Shown here: positions 25,522 to 34,914 of the stretch, one piece after another
How the letters are laid out: every line of letters starts with the position of its first letter
Position numbering within the stretch: the first letter of the stretch is position 1
Source of the DNA: an uncultured Sulfitobacter sp.
GTDB lineage: Bacteria > Pseudomonadota > Alphaproteobacteria > Rhodobacterales > Rhodobacteraceae
Direction of reading: 5' to 3'
Length of the DNA stretch: 64,000 nucleotides
Assembly (NCBI RefSeq): GCF_947499945.1
Contig: NZ_CANMQD010000001.1
Location: 1,798,001-1,862,000 of the forward strand
Notes under the pieces: model-generated
What the model saw: only the letters and a program-made list of their open reading frames with translations
The model's database searches: none
Told to the model about the DNA's origin: nothing
Program-made: the position numbers and the translations under genes

Positions 25522-27113
25522 TGGATGTTCTTGCCTATATCTGGCTGGGTATCCAAGCTGTCTTTCTAGGGCCTGAGGCATTCAGCATCTTGGGTATTCC
25601 GGTATCCATCACAGTCATGATGGTCTTGTGCGGCTTTCTATTTGGCATAGTTGTCGGGGCTACACCGGGGTTGGCGGGTCCCTTTGCTATGGCAATCTCC
25701 CTACCGATCCTGATTTCGATTTTTGGCTACTCACCCGATGCCTTACTCCCCGTCATGGGCTTTTTGATTGGCATTATGAAGGGGGCCACGATAGGGGGCG
25801 CTGTGCCCGCAATCCTGTTCAACACCCCTGGCACACCGGACGCGTTTATGACCACGTTGGACGGCTTTCCAATGGCTCAAAAAGGTCAGGCGAAAAAGGC
25901 ACTGCGGGTGGCGCATTTCTCCTCCGCTTCTGGTGATACGTTTTCGGACATTGTGCTGTTTGTCTGCGCCCCCTTCCTTGCCATCATTGTTGAGGCCTAC
26001 CTCGACCTGCCTGAAAAGACGGGTCTCTTGATCCTCTCCCTCAGCTTCATCGCCGCTGTCATCGGCGGGTCGGCCGGCAAAGGGCTCATCTCGATCGGAC
26101 TGGGATTGTTGGCCGTCTATGTCGGCACGGGCGAGGATTTTTATCCGCGACTGTCGCTGGGGGCGGACGGCCTTTCGCGCGGATTTCCCATCACCACGGC
26201 GGTCCTCGGTGTGTTGATCATCGGGGCGGTGTTCAAAGAACTCGAAGAGGCGTGGCGTAACACCCAAAGGACAACACCCGTCCAAGCCCCCGTTGAGAGC
26301 GGTGATCAAAATCTACATTGGGCAGACATAAAGCGGCTGTTTCCGTTCATCGCGCGCTCGGCGTTTATTGGAACCGCCATCGGTGCGCTGCCGGGGGTTG
26401 GGTCCACACTCGCCGCGACACTGGGTTATACGGTTGGACGTGCGCGCCATCAAAAGATCAGAGCCGCCGATGCCCCCCGATTTGGTGAAGGCGCGCCCGA
26501 AGGGATTGCTGCAACCGAGGCCGCAAATAGCGCCGTGTCAGGCGCCAACCTGATCCCCGTGCTGTCTTTGGGTATTCCGGGTAACGCGGCGGCAGTGTTT
26601 CTGATCCTCGCGGCGGAATCCATCGGCGGGTTCAACCCAGGCCCTGCGGTGTTCCGCTTTTCGCCAGACGTGGTGAATCCCGAACTGGTCATCGCCTTTG
26701 GCCTCTTCACCTGTATGACAATTGCCAACCTGTTCAACTGGACCATCGGCGGGGTTTTCATGCGGTCGATGGGGTTCATGATCAACATCCCCAAGACGCT
26801 GCTCCTGCCTGCGGTGCTTTTGCTGACCCTTACCGCAATTTATGTGCAGGAGACACGGATCGAGGCGATCTGGTTCGCCCTCGGATTTGGCGTTTTGGGC
26901 TATTTCATGCGGGTGCTCGGTATATCGCCGCTCCCTTTTGTGATCGCCTTTATCCTTGGCCGCAGCCTTGAGGAAACCGCACGGCAGGCCTATTCAGCTA
27001 CCGGCAATGATCCGTTCTTCTTGCTGAATAATCCCATCGCCTTAATCTTTGTTCTAATGTCCGTTGCCGTGATACTTTTTGCGGGACGCAAACCCAAAGG
27101 AACCGCGCCATGA
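25521..27113 (+). CDS. TTT transporter large membrane subunit (TctA family)
   Basis: A 530-residue permease with about ten to twelve membrane helices. The family motifs are clear: VVGATPGLAGPFAMAISLPI, GAVPAILFNTPGTPDAFMTT, and a second copy ALPGVGSTLAATLGYTVGRA, with GIPGNAAAVFLILA; the paired Gly-Pro loops line the substrate path. Together with the upstream binding protein and small subunit it forms a complete cation-coupled tripartite tricarboxylate transporter. The downstream sulfatase start overlaps its stop (ATGA), tying import to desulfation. Confidence 0.93.
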   Translation: MDVLAYIWLGIQAVFLGPEAFSILGIPVSITVMMVLCGFLFGIVVGATPGLAGPFAMAISLPILISIFGYSPDALLPVMGFLIGIMKGATIGGAVPAILFNTPGTPDAFMTTLDGFPMAQKGQAKKALRVAHFSSASGDTFSDIVLFVCAPFLAIIVEAYLDLPEKTGLLILSLSFIAAVIGGSAGKGLISIGLGLLAVYVGTGEDFYPRLSLGADGLSRGFPITTAVLGVLIIGAVFKELEEAWRNTQRTTPVQAPVESGDQNLHWADIKRLFPFIARSAFIGTAIGALPGVGSTLAATLGYTVGRARHQKIRAADAPRFGEGAPEGIAATEAANSAVSGANLIPVLSLGIPGNAAAVFLILAAESIGGFNPGPAVFRFSPDVVNPELVIAFGLFTCMTIANLFNWTIGGVFMRSMGFMINIPKTLLLPAVLLLTLTAIYVQETRIEAIWFALGFGVLGYFMRVLGISPLPFVIAFILGRSLEETARQAYSATGNDPFFLLNNPIALIFVLMSVAVILFAGRKPKGTAP

Positions 27114-28633
27114 GCAGACCCAACATCATCCTGATCTCAGCCGATCAGCACCGCGCTGATTGCATGGGCTTCAAGGGGCGTAACATCAAAACGCCCCATC
27201 TGGATCAACTGGCCGCTGAGGGCACGGTTTTTGACGCCTGCATCACGCCGTCGGTTGTGTGCCAACCTGCGCGGGCGTCCATTCTGACAGGGCAGCTGTG
27301 TCGCACCCACGGCGTGCATGACAACGGCATCGACCTGCCGCCCGAGGTAGGGGAAAAGGGTTTCGCAGGCGCGATGGCAGCTGCGGGCTATCAGACCAGC
27401 TACTTCGGCAAGGCGCACTTCTCAACCTACCACACGTATGAACCCACCGGCACACCGGAATGCCTGCGCTCATCTGCAAGCTATCCCGACACATGGAATG
27501 GCCCCTACATGGGATTTGAACATGTCGAGCTGATGTTGGTCGGTCACAACTGGTGGGCGCCTGAAAAACCGCCCGCAGGTCAGCATTACGAGCGTTTCTA
27601 CCATATGGACGGCAAAGGGGACGCGCGCACCAAGCTGATGTGGGAAAACGCAGGCGACACAAAAGGAGCTGCGCAGGTATGGCACTCGAAACTGCCTGTG
27701 GCCTACCACAACACACCTTGGACTGCCGACCGCGCGATTGAATGGTTGCGCCATGGCCGCGAGGATGAAAAACCGTTTTGCACATGGATCAGCTTCCCCG
27801 ACCCGCACCACCCGTTTGACTGCCCCGAGCCGTGGTCGCGTCTGCATGATCCAGCCGAGGTTGATCTGCCAGAAAACCGCACACGATCCTACGAGGGCAA
27901 GCCGTGGTGGCACGAGGCGGCAATGGAGGGCGAACCGGCGGACCCCAAATTCGCGGACATCCGAAAAGCCTACAGCCGCATCCCGCCCCAAACCGATGAG
28001 CAGCTGCGCGAGATTATCGCCAACACCTACGGCCAGATCGCCTTTATCGACCATCAGGTGGGGCGAATTATGAACGCACTGATGGAAGAAGGTTTGGATG
28101 AAAACACCATCGTCATCTTCATCTCGGATCACGGCGACTGGATGGGCGACCACGGTTTGATCCTGAAGGGGCCGATGCATTACGAGGGGTTGTTGAAAGT
28201 GCCGATGATCGTCAAAGGCCCTGGTGTGCCCGCTGGCAAAGTTGTGAACGAGCCGGTATCGACCCTCGATCTGGGGCCGACGTTTTGCGATTACGGTGCA
28301 GCTGTTCCGCACCTCACCCAGCATGGCGAAACCCTGCGCCCTCTGATCGAAGGGGATGCCACCCGCGACTTTGCCCGTAACGAATGGGGTCTCTTGCCGG
28401 GCCGTGTCGGTGTAGCACTTGAGTTGCGGACTGTGCGCACGCGCACCCATAAGCTCACCATGGACCTGATTTCTGGCGCGGGCGAGATGTACGATCTCGC
28501 GACAGACCCAGACGAGATGGTGAACCTGTTTGACGCGCCCGAAGCTGCCGATGTTCAAGCCTTATTGCAAACCTATATCGACAGCCGCCCCAGTGACGTT
28601 CTGCCCGATCAAATTCCGGTTGGAACCGCGTGA
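27110..28633 (+). CDS. Formylglycine-dependent sulfatase (copy 2)
   Basis: A 507-residue sulfatase. VVCQPARASILTGQ holds the Cys-X-Pro-X-Arg maturation site (Cys51). The metal-site residues are seen in ISADQH and ISDHGDWMGDHGLILKGP, the latter including the conserved Lys. No signal peptide is present, so it acts in the cytoplasm on the imported substrate. It differs from sulfatase copy 1 in the divergent operon outside the core motifs, suggesting two different sulfate esters or positions. Its ends overlap TctA by four bases and FGE by four bases (GTGA). The substrate is unknown. Confidence 0.92.
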   Translation: MSRPNIILISADQHRADCMGFKGRNIKTPHLDQLAAEGTVFDACITPSVVCQPARASILTGQLCRTHGVHDNGIDLPPEVGEKGFAGAMAAAGYQTSYFGKAHFSTYHTYEPTGTPECLRSSASYPDTWNGPYMGFEHVELMLVGHNWWAPEKPPAGQHYERFYHMDGKGDARTKLMWENAGDTKGAAQVWHSKLPVAYHNTPWTADRAIEWLRHGREDEKPFCTWISFPDPHHPFDCPEPWSRLHDPAEVDLPENRTRSYEGKPWWHEAAMEGEPADPKFADIRKAYSRIPPQTDEQLREIIANTYGQIAFIDHQVGRIMNALMEEGLDENTIVIFISDHGDWMGDHGLILKGPMHYEGLLKVPMIVKGPGVPAGKVVNEPVSTLDLGPTFCDYGAAVPHLTQHGETLRPLIEGDATRDFARNEWGLLPGRVGVALELRTVRTRTHKLTMDLISGAGEMYDLATDPDEMVNLFDAPEAADVQALLQTYIDSRPSDVLPDQIPVGTA

Positions 28634-29565
28634 TCAAAGGGTGCTGCACCCCAAGTAGGTCTGAGACAGTAAAACAGACCATCGCGCCAAAACCTGCCCC
28701 GCGCAGTGCCAGTGACTTTCTGCATGAAAGCGTCGAGATCACGGGCGGCACTGCGCTGGTAGGGACAAACAATCCGCTTGTCGCGGACGATGGCGAAGGC
28801 CCGTTGCGCAAAACGCAGATCAAGCCTTTCAGACTCGGAAGGACCTGCGTCACCAACCGTTCCTTCGCAGATTTTGTGCAGGCGACCAGCTATGTCACAG
28901 AAGCCGAGCGTTTCGGCTGGAGCTTTGTGTTCTGGTCGCAGGTTCCCGCCCATATCCAAACAGACGGCATCCCGGGCCTCGAATGGTGGCGCAAAGTGGA
29001 AGGGGCCTATTGGCGTGATCCCGATGGCAGCACCACGGACATCATTGAGGCAGCGCCAGAGGATCCCGTTGTCCACGTGTCGTGGAATGACGCTGTAGCC
29101 TATGCTGCATGGGCTGGAGGACGCCTGCCCACCGAGGCCGAATGGGAGCATGCAGCCCGCGGCGGTTTGGGCGATGTGCCGTTTCCGTGGGGCGCACGGG
29201 AACCAGACGACTCTGGTCATTTTCCCTGCAACATCTGGCAGGGCGTATTCCCCAAATCCAACACCGGCGGCGACGGATATGTCGGTTTGGCGCCGGCAAA
29301 GTCATTCCAGCCAAATGGCTTCGGTCTTTACAATATCGTTGGAAACAACTGGGAATGGACAGCCGAGCCGTTCAAGATCAAGTCCCTCAAGAAAAGCGTA
29401 AAGACCAAGCTCTCGCAGATGCAGGGTTTCAAATTGCTCAAAGGCGGGTCGGCCCTGTGCCACAAAAGTTATTGCTACCGTTATAGAATAGCTGCGCGAA
29501 CAGGGAATTCACCAGACAGCACCACAAGCTATCAGGGCTTCCGCGTCGTATGGGACATCGCTTGA
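28630..29565 (+). CDS. Formylglycine-generating enzyme (SUMF1/FGE type)
   Basis: A 311-residue enzyme that oxidises the sulfatase Cys to formylglycine. The C-terminal motif ALCHKSYCYRYRIAARTGNS has the two cysteines (Cys277, Cys282) that hold the catalytic copper in aerobic FGE, matching the human active site closely. HVSWNDAVAYAAWAGGRLPT and GNNWEWTAE are typical SUMF1-fold blocks. The start is a GTG overlapping the sulfatase stop. There is no signal peptide, so it matures cytoplasmic sulfatases, fitting both copies in this locus. A dedicated FGE inside a sulfatase operon implies the module can be functional on its own. Confidence 0.95.
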   Translation: MIKGCCTPSRSETVKQTIAPKPAPRSASDFLHESVEITGGTALVGTNNPLVADDGEGPLRKTQIKPFRLGRTCVTNRSFADFVQATSYVTEAERFGWSFVFWSQVPAHIQTDGIPGLEWWRKVEGAYWRDPDGSTTDIIEAAPEDPVVHVSWNDAVAYAAWAGGRLPTEAEWEHAARGGLGDVPFPWGAREPDDSGHFPCNIWQGVFPKSNTGGDGYVGLAPAKSFQPNGFGLYNIVGNNWEWTAEPFKIKSLKKSVKTKLSQMQGFKLLKGGSALCHKSYCYRYRIAARTGNSPDSTTSYQGFRVVWDIA

Positions 29566-29779
29566 TTTTCCCCACGCACCGTCTTTAAGTGCCCCACTTA
29601 CTCTATGTGGGACGAGCGTAAAACGAAACATGCGCAAATTTCGAAAGCCAAGATGCGATCACTGCTTAGCTCACAAAAATGTAAGTTTCCCGATACCAGA
29701 CATTAGCGGCGGCGCATAAAATCGGCAAAATGGACTCAAAGCCGCCATCCGCTGCGGTGAGGCAATACGGTACTTTGCT

Positions 29780-31417
29780 TTAATTCCCTGCGCTCTCCAT
29801 TTTGCGGTTGGCAATTGTCTCTTCGAGCCAGCCTAGGCGCATCTCTGGGACAGAGCTGAGCAGGAGGTCGGTGTAGTCGTCGAAGGGCGGTGCGAGCACT
29901 TGGGATTTCGGGCCGTAGCGGACGACTTCGCCTTGGAACATCACTGCGATGCTGTCTGCGATGGCTTTTACCGTCGCCAGATCATGGGTGATAAAGAGAT
30001 ATGAAACGTCTTCGACTTTCTGGAGCTTGAGCAGCAGTTTGAGGATGCCGTCCGCCACCAATGGGTCCAGCGCGGAGGTGACCTCGTCGCAGATGATCAG
30101 CTTGGGCTTGGCCGCCAATGCACGTGCGATGCAGACGCGTTGTTTCTGGCCACCCGACAGCTCGGCGGGGTAGCGGTCTTGGAAACCATCGCCGAGCTCG
30201 ATCTCGTCAAGGAGCTCTTGGATGCGTTTTTGTTTCGCTTTGCCCTTTAGGCCGAAGTAGAACTCTAGCGGGCGCCCAATGATCGTGCCGACGGTCTGGC
30301 GCGGGTTCATGGCAGTGTCGGCCATCTGGTAAATCATCTGGAGCTCGCGCAGATCGTCCAAGGGACGTGTCGCAAGGTCCGGCGTCAGGGTGCGTCCGTC
30401 GAAGGTGATCTCGCCTGCGGAAGGAGGGAGTAGTCCCGTGATGACACGGGCGAGCGTTGATTTGCCCGAGCCGCTTTCACCTACAACGGCCAAGGTCTGA
30501 CCGGGGTGGATGTCGACGTTGATGTTTTTGAGGACATCGAAGTCGGTTCCCTTGTAGCGTGCGGTAATCCCCTCGACGCGCAGGAGCGGGGTGTCAGTCG
30601 GTGCTTTTTCGATGTGTTTGATGGAGCGGACGGAGACAAGCGCTTGGGTGTATTCTTCGCGTGGGTTGTTGATGATCTGGTCAGTAGTGCCATATTCGAC
30701 CATCGCGCCTTGTTGCAGCACCATGATATGATCGCTGACCTGCGCCACCACGGCGAGGTCATGGGTGATGTAGAGGGCGGCCACGCCTGTGTCGCGGATG
30801 GCGTTTTTGATGGCGACCAGCACGTCGATCTGGGTGGTGACATCCAGCGCAGTTGTCGGCTCATCGAACACCACCAGATCGGGCTGGGGGCAGAGTGCGA
30901 GGGCAGTCATGCAGCGTTGGAGCTGGCCACCAGAGACTTGGTGTGGATAGCGCGAGCCGATGTTTTCGGGGTCGGGCAGGCCGAGTTTGTCAAAGAGGGC
31001 TATGGCGCGGGCTTCGGCGTCAGATTTGGAAAACTTGCCTTGGCCGATTGCGGCCTCGGTGACTTGTTCCATGATCCGTTTTGCGGGGTTGAACGAGGCT
31101 GCGGCGGATTGGGAGACGTAGGTGACTTCGGCTCCGCGCAGGCGGCGTTTGTCGGGCATGTTTGATTGCAGCACATCGCGGCCGTTGACCCAGACCTCAC
31201 CGCCCGTCAGTTCAACGCCGCCGCGCCCGTAGGCCATGGCGGCAAGGCCGATGGTGGATTTGCCTGCGCCGGATTCACCGATGAGGCCGAGGACTTTTCC
31301 CGCTTCAAGATCGAAATCGACGCCGTGCACGATGTCGATGTGGCGGGATTTTTCGCCGGGGGGATAGATGGTTGCACCAATTTTGAGGCCGCGTACTTTC
31401 AGCAGTGGCTCGCTCAT
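29780..31417 (-). CDS. Peptide-type ABC transporter, fused double ATPase
   Basis: A 545-residue protein with two complete ATP-binding domains: Walker [10 protein letters not shown] then signature VSGGQLQR and Walker [12 protein letters not shown] in the first half; [17 protein letters not shown] and [10 protein letters not shown] in the second. It is thus a DppD-DppF fusion energising an oligopeptide/nickel-type importer. The ATG at 31417 overlaps the permease stop (ATGA); a longer upstream frame is unlikely. It is the last gene of the operon: hydrolase, binding protein, two permeases, ATPase. Confidence 0.92.
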   Translation of the reverse strand: MSEPLLKVRGLKIGATIYPPGEKSRHIDIVHGVDFDLEAGKVLGLIGESGAGKSTIGLAAMAYGRGGVELTGGEVWVNGRDVLQSNMPDKRRLRGAEVTYVSQSAAASFNPAKRIMEQVTEAAIGQGKFSKSDAEARAIALFDKLGLPDPENIGSRYPHQVSGGQLQRCMTALALCPQPDLVVFDEPTTALDVTTQIDVLVAIKNAIRDTGVAALYITHDLAVVAQVSDHIMVLQQGAMVEYGTTDQIINNPREEYTQALVSVRSIKHIEKAPTDTPLLRVEGITARYKGTDFDVLKNINVDIHPGQTLAVVGESGSGKSTLARVITGLLPPSAGEITFDGRTLTPDLATRPLDDLRELQMIYQMADTAMNPRQTVGTIIGRPLEFYFGLKGKAKQKRIQELLDEIELGDGFQDRYPAELSGGQKQRVCIARALAAKPKLIICDEVTSALDPLVADGILKLLLKLQKVEDVSYLFITHDLATVKAIADSIAVMFQGEVVRYGPKSQVLAPPFDDYTDLLLSSVPEMRLGWLEETIANRKMESAGN

Positions 31418-32229
31418 CCGCGGCCCCCTTTCAGTGAGGTGGTCCGCGAGAGCACCCAGTCGGCGATCAGGTTGATCGAGATGCACAGGGTCGCAATGGC
31501 ATAGGCGGGATAGAGCGCCGCTTGGATGCCGTAGTTGATGCCTTCCTTGTTTTCTTTCACGATGCCGCCCCAGTCAGCTTGGGGTGGCTGTACGCCAAGG
31601 CCGAGGAACGACAGGGTTGAGACAAAGAGCACCATGAAGATGAAGCGTAATCCCATCTCGGCCACGAGAGGCGAGAGCGCGTTGGGCAGTGTTTCACGGA
31701 AGATGATCCATGCGATTTTCTCGCCGCGCAGACGTGCCGCTTCGACGTAATCCATAACGGTGATGTCCACGGCCACGGCGCGGGCAAGGCGGAAGACGCG
31801 CGTTGAATCGAGCAGGCCCATCAGGATGATCAGTGTCCAGATTGTCGTTGGCAGAACGGAGAGCACGACCAGCGCGAAGATCAGCGAGGGGATCGACATG
31901 ATGAGGTCGATGAATCGGCTAAGGGCTTGGTCGACCCAACCACCAGAAACAGCAGCGAAGAAGCCAAGAGTTGCACCTGTCACAAAGCTTAGGATCGTTG
32001 CGGCAGTGGCGATGAAGATCGTCGTGCGTCCGCCGTAGATCATGCGGCTGAGCAGGTCGCGGCCGATGCTGTCGGTGCCAAGCAGAAATTCAGAGGAGGA
32101 GGGCTCCCAAACGTCGCCGACGACTTCGGCCATACCATAGGGGGCAATCCACGGCGCGAAGATGGCGCAGAAGAAAAAGACAGAAGTGAAGAGGAGGCCG
32201 AGCAGAGCTGCGGGGGGGATGCGCATCAT
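31414..32229 (-). CDS. ABC transporter permease, DppC type
   Basis: A 271-residue permease with six predicted helices. The N-terminal GTDSIGRDLLSRMIYGGRTT and the EAA-loop block EAARLRGEKIAWIIFRETLP are those of the DppC/OppC family. It overlaps the ATPase start and the second permease stop by four bases each. Predicted partner of the DppB-like subunit in the inner membrane. Confidence 0.92.
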   Translation of the reverse strand: MMRIPPAALLGLLFTSVFFFCAIFAPWIAPYGMAEVVGDVWEPSSSEFLLGTDSIGRDLLSRMIYGGRTTIFIATAATILSFVTGATLGFFAAVSGGWVDQALSRFIDLIMSIPSLIFALVVLSVLPTTIWTLIILMGLLDSTRVFRLARAVAVDITVMDYVEAARLRGEKIAWIIFRETLPNALSPLVAEMGLRFIFMVLFVSTLSFLGLGVQPPQADWGGIVKENKEGINYGIQAALYPAYAIATLCISINLIADWVLSRTTSLKGGRG

Positions 32230-33182
32230 TTTGGGTGCCGTAATCTGGGATTGGTAACAATTGAGACAATGTCAGCAATCAGGTTCAGGCCGATGTAGAC
32301 AGCCGCGAAGATCAGGCCGCAAGCTTGGACCACGGGGACATCGCGTTTTGCGACGTGATCGACCAGATATTGGCCCATGCCGGGATAGGCGAAGACGACT
32401 TCGACAACCACAACGCCCACCACGAGGTAAGCCATGTTGATCATCACCACATTGACGATAGGGGCGACTGCGTTGGGGAAGGCGTGTTTGCGGATGACGG
32501 TCAGCATGCGCAGACCCTTTAGTTCTGCCGTTTCGATATAGGCCGATTGCATCACATTGAGGATCGCGGCGCGGGTCATGCGCATCATGTGGGCGAGGAC
32601 GACGAGCGTCAGCACCATGACGGGAATTGCAATCGCGTTGAGTTTCTCACCGAGGCTCATGCTATCGTTCATGATCGCGACAGAGGGGAACAAGCGCCAC
32701 TTGATCGCGAGCCAGTACACAAGGATATAGCCGATCATGAATTCGGGGATCGAGATGGTTGTAAGGGTCACGCCGGAGATGAGTTTATCGGGCCAGCGGT
32801 CTTTGTAGCGGACCGCCAGCAGACCAAGGAATATTGCGAGCGGGACCGAGATCGCGGCCGCCCAGAAGGCGAGGAACATTGTATTTTTGAGACGCCCGCC
32901 GATGCTGTCGGCAATGTCGCGGCCATTGGTGAGTGCTGTGCCGAGGTCACCCTGCAAGACACCGCCCAACCAGTTGAAATATCGTGTGACAGGGGGCGTG
33001 TTCAGCCCCAGTTCCTCACGCAGGTTTGCGAGAGATACGGGCGTGGCACCCTGTCCGAGAATTTGTTGCGCCACATCGCCGGGCAACATGGTGGTGCCAG
33101 CAAAAATGAGGATGGACGCGGCGAAGAGGAGCAGGATGCCCAGCGTTAAACGCTGGGCAACCAATTTAATAATAGGATGCAC
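32226..33182 (-). CDS. ABC transporter permease, DppB type
   Basis: A 318-residue permease of the DppB family with six helices. The N-terminal RLTLGILLLFAASILIFAGT and the EAA-like MQSAYIETAELKGLRMLTVI block, followed by HAFPNAVAPIVNVV, are diagnostic. It lies three bases downstream of the binding-protein stop and overlaps the next permease by four bases, so the operon order is binding protein, DppB, DppC, fused ATPase. Confidence 0.92.
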   Translation of the reverse strand: MHPIIKLVAQRLTLGILLLFAASILIFAGTTMLPGDVAQQILGQGATPVSLANLREELGLNTPPVTRYFNWLGGVLQGDLGTALTNGRDIADSIGGRLKNTMFLAFWAAAISVPLAIFLGLLAVRYKDRWPDKLISGVTLTTISIPEFMIGYILVYWLAIKWRLFPSVAIMNDSMSLGEKLNAIAIPVMVLTLVVLAHMMRMTRAAILNVMQSAYIETAELKGLRMLTVIRKHAFPNAVAPIVNVVMINMAYLVVGVVVVEVVFAYPGMGQYLVDHVAKRDVPVVQACGLIFAAVYIGLNLIADIVSIVTNPRLRHPK

Positions 33183-33185
33183 GGA

Positions 33186-34793
33186 TTATGCCGTCTTCCA
33201 TGTGTACTTGAAGGTCTTCCAGTACATTTGTGGACCGCTTGGGTTGCCCACATAGCCTTGGACGTCATTGGAGATCGCATCCACGAAGTCGTTGAACATT
33301 GGCAGGATAACGCCGCCTTCTTCGTTCAACATTTTGCTCATCGCGGCATAGATTTCTGTACGCTTGGCCTCATCCAGTTCGGCGCGGGCCTCAAGGAGCA
33401 TTGCGTCAAAATCGTCACGCTTCCAGCGTGTGTCGTTCCAGTCCGCAGTGGAAAGGTAGGCTGTCGCGAACATCTGGTCTTGGACCGGACGGCCACCCCA
33501 GTAGGAAGCACAGAAGGGCTGTACGTTCCAGACTTCGGACCAGTAACCATCGTTTGGCTCACGCTTGATCTCCAACGGGATGCCTGCCGCTTGGGCGGAC
33601 TGCTGGAAGAGCGCTGCTGCATCGACCGCACCGGGGAAGGCACCGTCTGCAACGCGCAGAACGATAGGCGAGCCGTCGTGACCGGACTTTTTGTAGTGCT
33701 CTGCGGCTTTTTCGAGCGAGAACTCACGCTGTGGCAAGCTGTCGTCGAACAGCGGGTAGGCTGCGTTTATGGGCGTGTCGTTGCCAATGCCGCCGTAACC
33801 CTGCAGGATTTTGTCGACCATTTCCTGACGGTTAATCGCATACTTGAGCGCCAGACGCAGATCGTTGTTGTCCAGCGGTGCAGTGTCGACGTGCGCGATA
33901 AAGACGTAGTGACCACGGCCAGATACGTTTTTCACCGTGAGGTTTGGTGCGCGGTCCAGCAGTTTTGCGATCTTTGGCTCGACGCGGTTGATTGCATCAA
34001 CTTGGCCGGATTGCAGGGCTGCAGTACGGGCTGTGGCATCGTTCAGAACGATCAGCTCGACTTTGTCATAGTGGGCGACTTCTTCTTGTGTGCCACCCCA
34101 ATAATCAGCGCGACGTACGGCTGTGGCGCGAACGCCCGGCTCGTAGTCTTCCATGGTGTAGGCGCCTGTGCCGATAGCGGCAGTTGGATCGTCAAAGCCA
34201 CCGTTGGGCTGGATGATCAGGTGGTAATCGGCCATCAGGAAGGGAAGGTCGGCGTTGCCAGTCTCCAGCTCACAGATGAAGTTGTTACCGTCTACGGACA
34301 TGGACTTGATGCCAGTCATAATGCCGAGGGCACCTGATTTGGATTCTTCGTTGGAGTGACGCTCCATCGTTTTCATTACGTCTTCGGCGGTCACTTGTGC
34401 GCCTGTGGAGAAGGTACAGCCCTGACGCACGGTGAAGGTCCAGACGCTTGCATCTTCGGAACCAGACCAGCTTTCGGCGACCAGACCGCGCAATTTGCCA
34501 TCTTCGCCGAGCTCGACCAAAGGTTCGCCCCAGAAAAAGCCCGTGGCGAGTGGCACGTCGGACGCCCAGCCTGCGGGGTCTTGTGTGTTTGTGCTCTCGC
34601 CGCCTGAGACGCCCATGCGGAATGTGCCGCCTGCGACGGGTTTGGCGTGTGCATCAGCTTGGGCCGTGCTGGCCAGCATTGAGTTGGCAACGGCGGCAGT
34701 GACACCCAGTGCTGCGGCGCGGGCAACGAATTCACGGCGGGTCATCAGACCGCTCGTGACGGCTGCGCTCAGCTTTTTGAGTTGATTGTTCAT
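33186..34793 (-). CDS. Peptide-type ABC transporter substrate-binding protein (family 5)
   Basis: A 535-residue periplasmic binding protein of the extracellular solute-binding family 5. The leader has a twin-arginine motif (TRREFVARAAALGVTAAVA) and a likely cleavage after QADA, so Tat export is predicted. The mature part has GGESTNTQDPAGWASDVPL and VEPKIAKLLDRAPNLTV, then a C-terminal LYWGG-like lobe. The ATG at 34793 follows GGGAGACTACACT and is preferred to an upstream in-frame start. Oligopeptides or modified amino-acid derivatives are the likely cargo; the cognate hydrolase upstream suggests an amide or ester. Confidence 0.9.
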   Translation of the reverse strand: MNNQLKKLSAAVTSGLMTRREFVARAAALGVTAAVANSMLASTAQADAHAKPVAGGTFRMGVSGGESTNTQDPAGWASDVPLATGFFWGEPLVELGEDGKLRGLVAESWSGSEDASVWTFTVRQGCTFSTGAQVTAEDVMKTMERHSNEESKSGALGIMTGIKSMSVDGNNFICELETGNADLPFLMADYHLIIQPNGGFDDPTAAIGTGAYTMEDYEPGVRATAVRRADYWGGTQEEVAHYDKVELIVLNDATARTAALQSGQVDAINRVEPKIAKLLDRAPNLTVKNVSGRGHYVFIAHVDTAPLDNNDLRLALKYAINRQEMVDKILQGYGGIGNDTPINAAYPLFDDSLPQREFSLEKAAEHYKKSGHDGSPIVLRVADGAFPGAVDAAALFQQSAQAAGIPLEIKREPNDGYWSEVWNVQPFCASYWGGRPVQDQMFATAYLSTADWNDTRWKRDDFDAMLLEARAELDEAKRTEIYAAMSKMLNEEGGVILPMFNDFVDAISNDVQGYVGNPSGPQMYWKTFKYTWKTA

Positions 34794-34914
34794 AGTGTAG
34801 TCTCCCAGTTGGAATCGCACGTCTTTTGCGTGCGCTTTTTTTGATTGGTGCATCAAGTTTGCGCATTTGGGCGCAGGTCGCAAGGGGTATTACCCCGCGC
34901 CCCGCCCCTTGACA

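Noticed and set aside
27470..28558. A 362-codon minus-strand frame inside the second sulfatase
   Set aside because: It lies opposite a clear sulfatase with an intact active site, and has no family signature.
29566..29779. Weak hairpin (CCCCAC/GTGGGA) after the FGE gene as terminator
   Set aside because: The stem is short and has no following T-run; listed nowhere as a feature.
33177..34337. A 386-codon plus-strand frame opposite the ABC binding protein
   Set aside because: The opposite strand has a complete family-5 binding protein with a Tat signal; this frame is a codon-bias shadow.
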